A stretch of DNA of 64,000 bases, taken from NCBI RefSeq assembly GCF_040147005.1, contig NZ_JAMSHO010000001.1, forward strand, positions 1,674,001 to 1,738,000. Direction: 5' to 3'. The DNA is from Halomonas sp. H10-9-1. Its GTDB lineage: Bacteria; Pseudomonadota; Gammaproteobacteria; Pseudomonadales; Halomonadaceae. The notes below the pieces were generated by a model. The model ran no database searches. It was not told the origin of the DNA and saw only the letters and a program-made list of their open reading frames with translations. Numbering within the stretch: position 1 is the first letter of the stretch; the number at the start of each line of letters is the position of its first letter. This document shows, one piece after another, positions 62,966-64,000 of the stretch. The translations under genes were made by a program, and so were the position numbers.

Positions 62966-62976
62966 TGTGCATTGCA
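62934..62976. promoter_or_regulatory. Inverted repeat TGCAATGCACAA / TTGTGCATTGCA
   Basis: Perfect 12-bp arms at 62934-62945 and 62965-62976, 66 bases before the phasin ATG. TGCAATGCA-type palindromes are typical targets of PhaR, the repressor of phasin genes, so this is a candidate operator. The right arm contains the proposed start codon of the minus-strand toxin gene. Confidence 0.5.
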
Positions 62977-63041
62977 GCAGAGCAGGGCGGGGCCTTCATG
63001 AGAGATCCCGTTCCCATCAGCCAGAACCGGAGTATTTCATA

Positions 63042-63476
63042 ATGACCAACGCATTCGCATTCGACACCAAAGCGTTCGACACCGCCCAGTTCGAGTCACT
63101 GTTCTTCGCCCCGGCGCGCGCCTTCGCCGCTCTCTCGGTCGACTACACCGAGAAGCTGGTCAACGCCCAGTTCGAGGCCACCAAGGCTTACACCGACACC
63201 AACCTGGCGCAGCTGCGCAACCTGGTGCAGGTCAAGGACGCCGAAGGCCTGAAGAGCTACCTGGAAGGCCAGCAGCAAGTCGCCCAGGAGCTCAGCGAGC
63301 GCCTGAAGAGCGACGCCGAGAAGGTGGTGGCCCTGCAGCAGGAGTTCGTGCAGGAGAGCCAGAAGCTGACCGAGGGCAGCGTCAAGCAGGCCCAGGAAAG
63401 CGTCAAGCAGGCCACCGAGACTGCCGCTACCGCCACCAGCAAGACCGCCAGGGGCAAGGCTGCCGCTCAGGCGTAA
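63042..63476 (+). CDS. Phasin family protein
   Basis: A 144-residue amphipathic helical protein that coats polyhydroxyalkanoate granules. FAPARAFAALSVDYTEKLVNAQFEATKAYTDTNLAQLRNLVQVKDAEGLKSYLEGQQQ is the phasin_2 core; the Ala/Thr/Lys-rich end (QATETAATATSKTARGKAAAQ) is also typical. ATG at 63042 follows CCGGAG; the open frame upstream overlaps the toxin gene antisense and is not used. An operator-like repeat and a clear terminator enclose it, so it is a single-gene unit. Confidence 0.9.
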   Translation: MTNAFAFDTKAFDTAQFESLFFAPARAFAALSVDYTEKLVNAQFEATKAYTDTNLAQLRNLVQVKDAEGLKSYLEGQQQVAQELSERLKSDAEKVVALQQEFVQESQKLTEGSVKQAQESVKQATETAATATSKTARGKAAAQA

Positions 63477-63533
63477 GTCGCCGGCCCGCACCGCGCGGGC
63501 CTGCAAGACTGCTGAGCCGAGCTGGTAGACCAA

Positions 63534-63569
63534 CAGGCCGCCGATCACATGATCGGCGGCCTGTTTTTT
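63534..63569 (+). terminator. Intrinsic terminator of the phasin gene
   Basis: CAGGCCGCCGATCA and TGATCGGCGGCCTG are perfect 14-bp arms with a two-base centre, followed directly by TTTTTT (63564-63569). This is the clearest terminator of the window. A smaller GC hairpin lies at 63483-63501. Confidence 0.9.
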
Positions 63570-63595
63570 AATTCTTGGCGGATATCCGAGGGTTC

Positions 63596-63692
63596 GGCGT
63601 AGCCCTTGGGGTCTGACCCCCACGTTGTTGATTACTCAGTCATATCAGAGTGTTGGCGTAACATGTAGCAGCGGGGTCAGACCCCAAGGGCG
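63596..63692 (+). repeat. 97-bp palindromic element, copy B
   Basis: Inverted copy of 61563-61659 with three mismatches. It lies between the phasin terminator and higA. The two copies enclose yefM-yoeB, the HigBA-like pair and the phasin gene (about 1.9 kb). Confidence 0.8.
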
Positions 63693-63715
63693 AATTCCCC
63701 CAGGGCAGGCCCCGA

Positions 63716-63982
63716 TCAACCTGCTACCAGGTGGCGCCGGGCTTCTTCCAGGTCGTAGGCGTTTTGAAGCCTGAGCCAGTAGCCTTCGCTGGTGCCAAAG
63801 TAGCGAGAAAACCTCAGATCGGTGTCACCGGTGATGCGGCGGCGGCCTAGGGTGATCTGGCTGATACGGGTCACCGGTACTCCGATGGCCTTGGCCAGGG
63901 CATTCCTGCTGATCCCCATGGGCTCCAGGAACTCCTCCTGCAGGATCTCACCCGGATGGATATTGGGAAGCTTCTCGGTCAC
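63716..63982 (-). CDS. higA: HigA-family antitoxin
   Basis: An 88-residue Xre-type antitoxin: NIHPGEILQEEFLEPMGISRNALAKAIGVPVTRISQITLGRRRITGDTDLRFSRYFGTSEGYWLRLQNAYDLE-like layout, read here in short blocks HPGEILQEEFLEPMG, ALAKAIGVPVTRISQI and LRFSRYFGTSEGYWL. The start is GTG at 63982 with AGGAGG seven bases upstream. In HigBA modules the toxin gene comes first, so higB should lie immediately beyond the right edge. Confidence 0.9.
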   Translation of the reverse strand: MTEKLPNIHPGEILQEEFLEPMGISRNALAKAIGVPVTRISQITLGRRRITGDTDLRFSRYFGTSEGYWLRLQNAYDLEEARRHLVAG

Positions 63983-64000
63983 TTGCTTGCCTCCTGTCAG

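Overview
The window looks like a chromosomal stretch of a GC-rich gammaproteobacterium, most likely Halomonas or a close relative. The reasons are a phasin gene (polyhydroxyalkanoate granules), a type IVa pilus pilB-pilC-pilD order, and frequent GGGGTCAGACCCC-type palindromes. This is inferred from gene content; no rRNA or tRNA gene was seen to test it.

Layout. 0-3 kb: HepT/MntA toxin-antitoxin genes, one intact and one broken Rpn-type nuclease gene, and an integrase stub. 3.3-5.0 kb: an unrecognised two-gene cassette whose second protein looks like an ImmA/IrrE protease with a dead zinc site. 5.3-24.5 kb: a surface-polysaccharide cluster with a flippase, a pseudaminic-acid pathway (pseB, pseC, pseF, a pseG-pseH fusion, a formyltransferase, a PIG-L deacetylase, pseI), a GT52 transferase, two GT4 transferases, an asparagine-synthase-like amidotransferase, CapK-like and CapA-like proteins and an EpsG-like polymerase. 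An unknown two-gene cassette sits between pseF and pseG. 24.5-27.5 kb: a nucleotidyltransferase, an AAA15-type ATPase and an RloB-like protein, resembling a phage-defence cassette. 27.5-41.1 kb: polysaccharide genes again (GT4, WecA-polymerase/ligase fusion, UDP-GlcNAc epimerase, UDP-HexNAc dehydrogenase, Ugd, WbpM-like dehydratase), broken up by a MazEF pair, decayed polysaccharide genes and a fic gene split by an IS. 41-43 kb: a SEC-C protein. 43-52.5 kb: pilD, pilC, pilB, pilA and a second, truncated pilB, with two more copies of the same 1242-bp ISAs1-family element. 52.8-56.4 kb: a second pilin, a probable pilin-glycosylating ligase and a PilX-like minor pilin. 57.1-59.7 kb: an IS21-family element with a 5-bp target duplication. 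60-64 kb: a chimeric metallo-beta-lactamase/HigA gene, YefM-YoeB, a HigBA-like pair, a phasin and a HigA gene.

How the genes fit together. PseB, PseC, PseH, PseG, PseI and PseF form a complete route from UDP-GlcNAc to CMP-pseudaminic acid. The deacetylase and formyltransferase beside them suggest that one N-acetyl group is exchanged for N-formyl. WbpP and WbpO would supply UDP-GalNAcA, which the asparagine-synthase-like enzyme could amidate. WecA would load the first sugar on undecaprenyl phosphate, GT52 and GT4 enzymes extend it, the flippase exports it and the EpsG-like protein polymerises it. The ligase next to pilA may put a glycan on the pilin.

The region has been rearranged repeatedly. 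Two of three ISAs1 copies lack target duplications and abut truncated genes. Fic would be intact without its IS. A 97-bp palindromic element occurs as two inverted copies around the phasin/toxin region, and an 80-bp one as direct copies around the fic region. The best candidates for undescribed biology are the cassettes at 3279-5041 and 9558-11097, followed by the one at 24601-27452.
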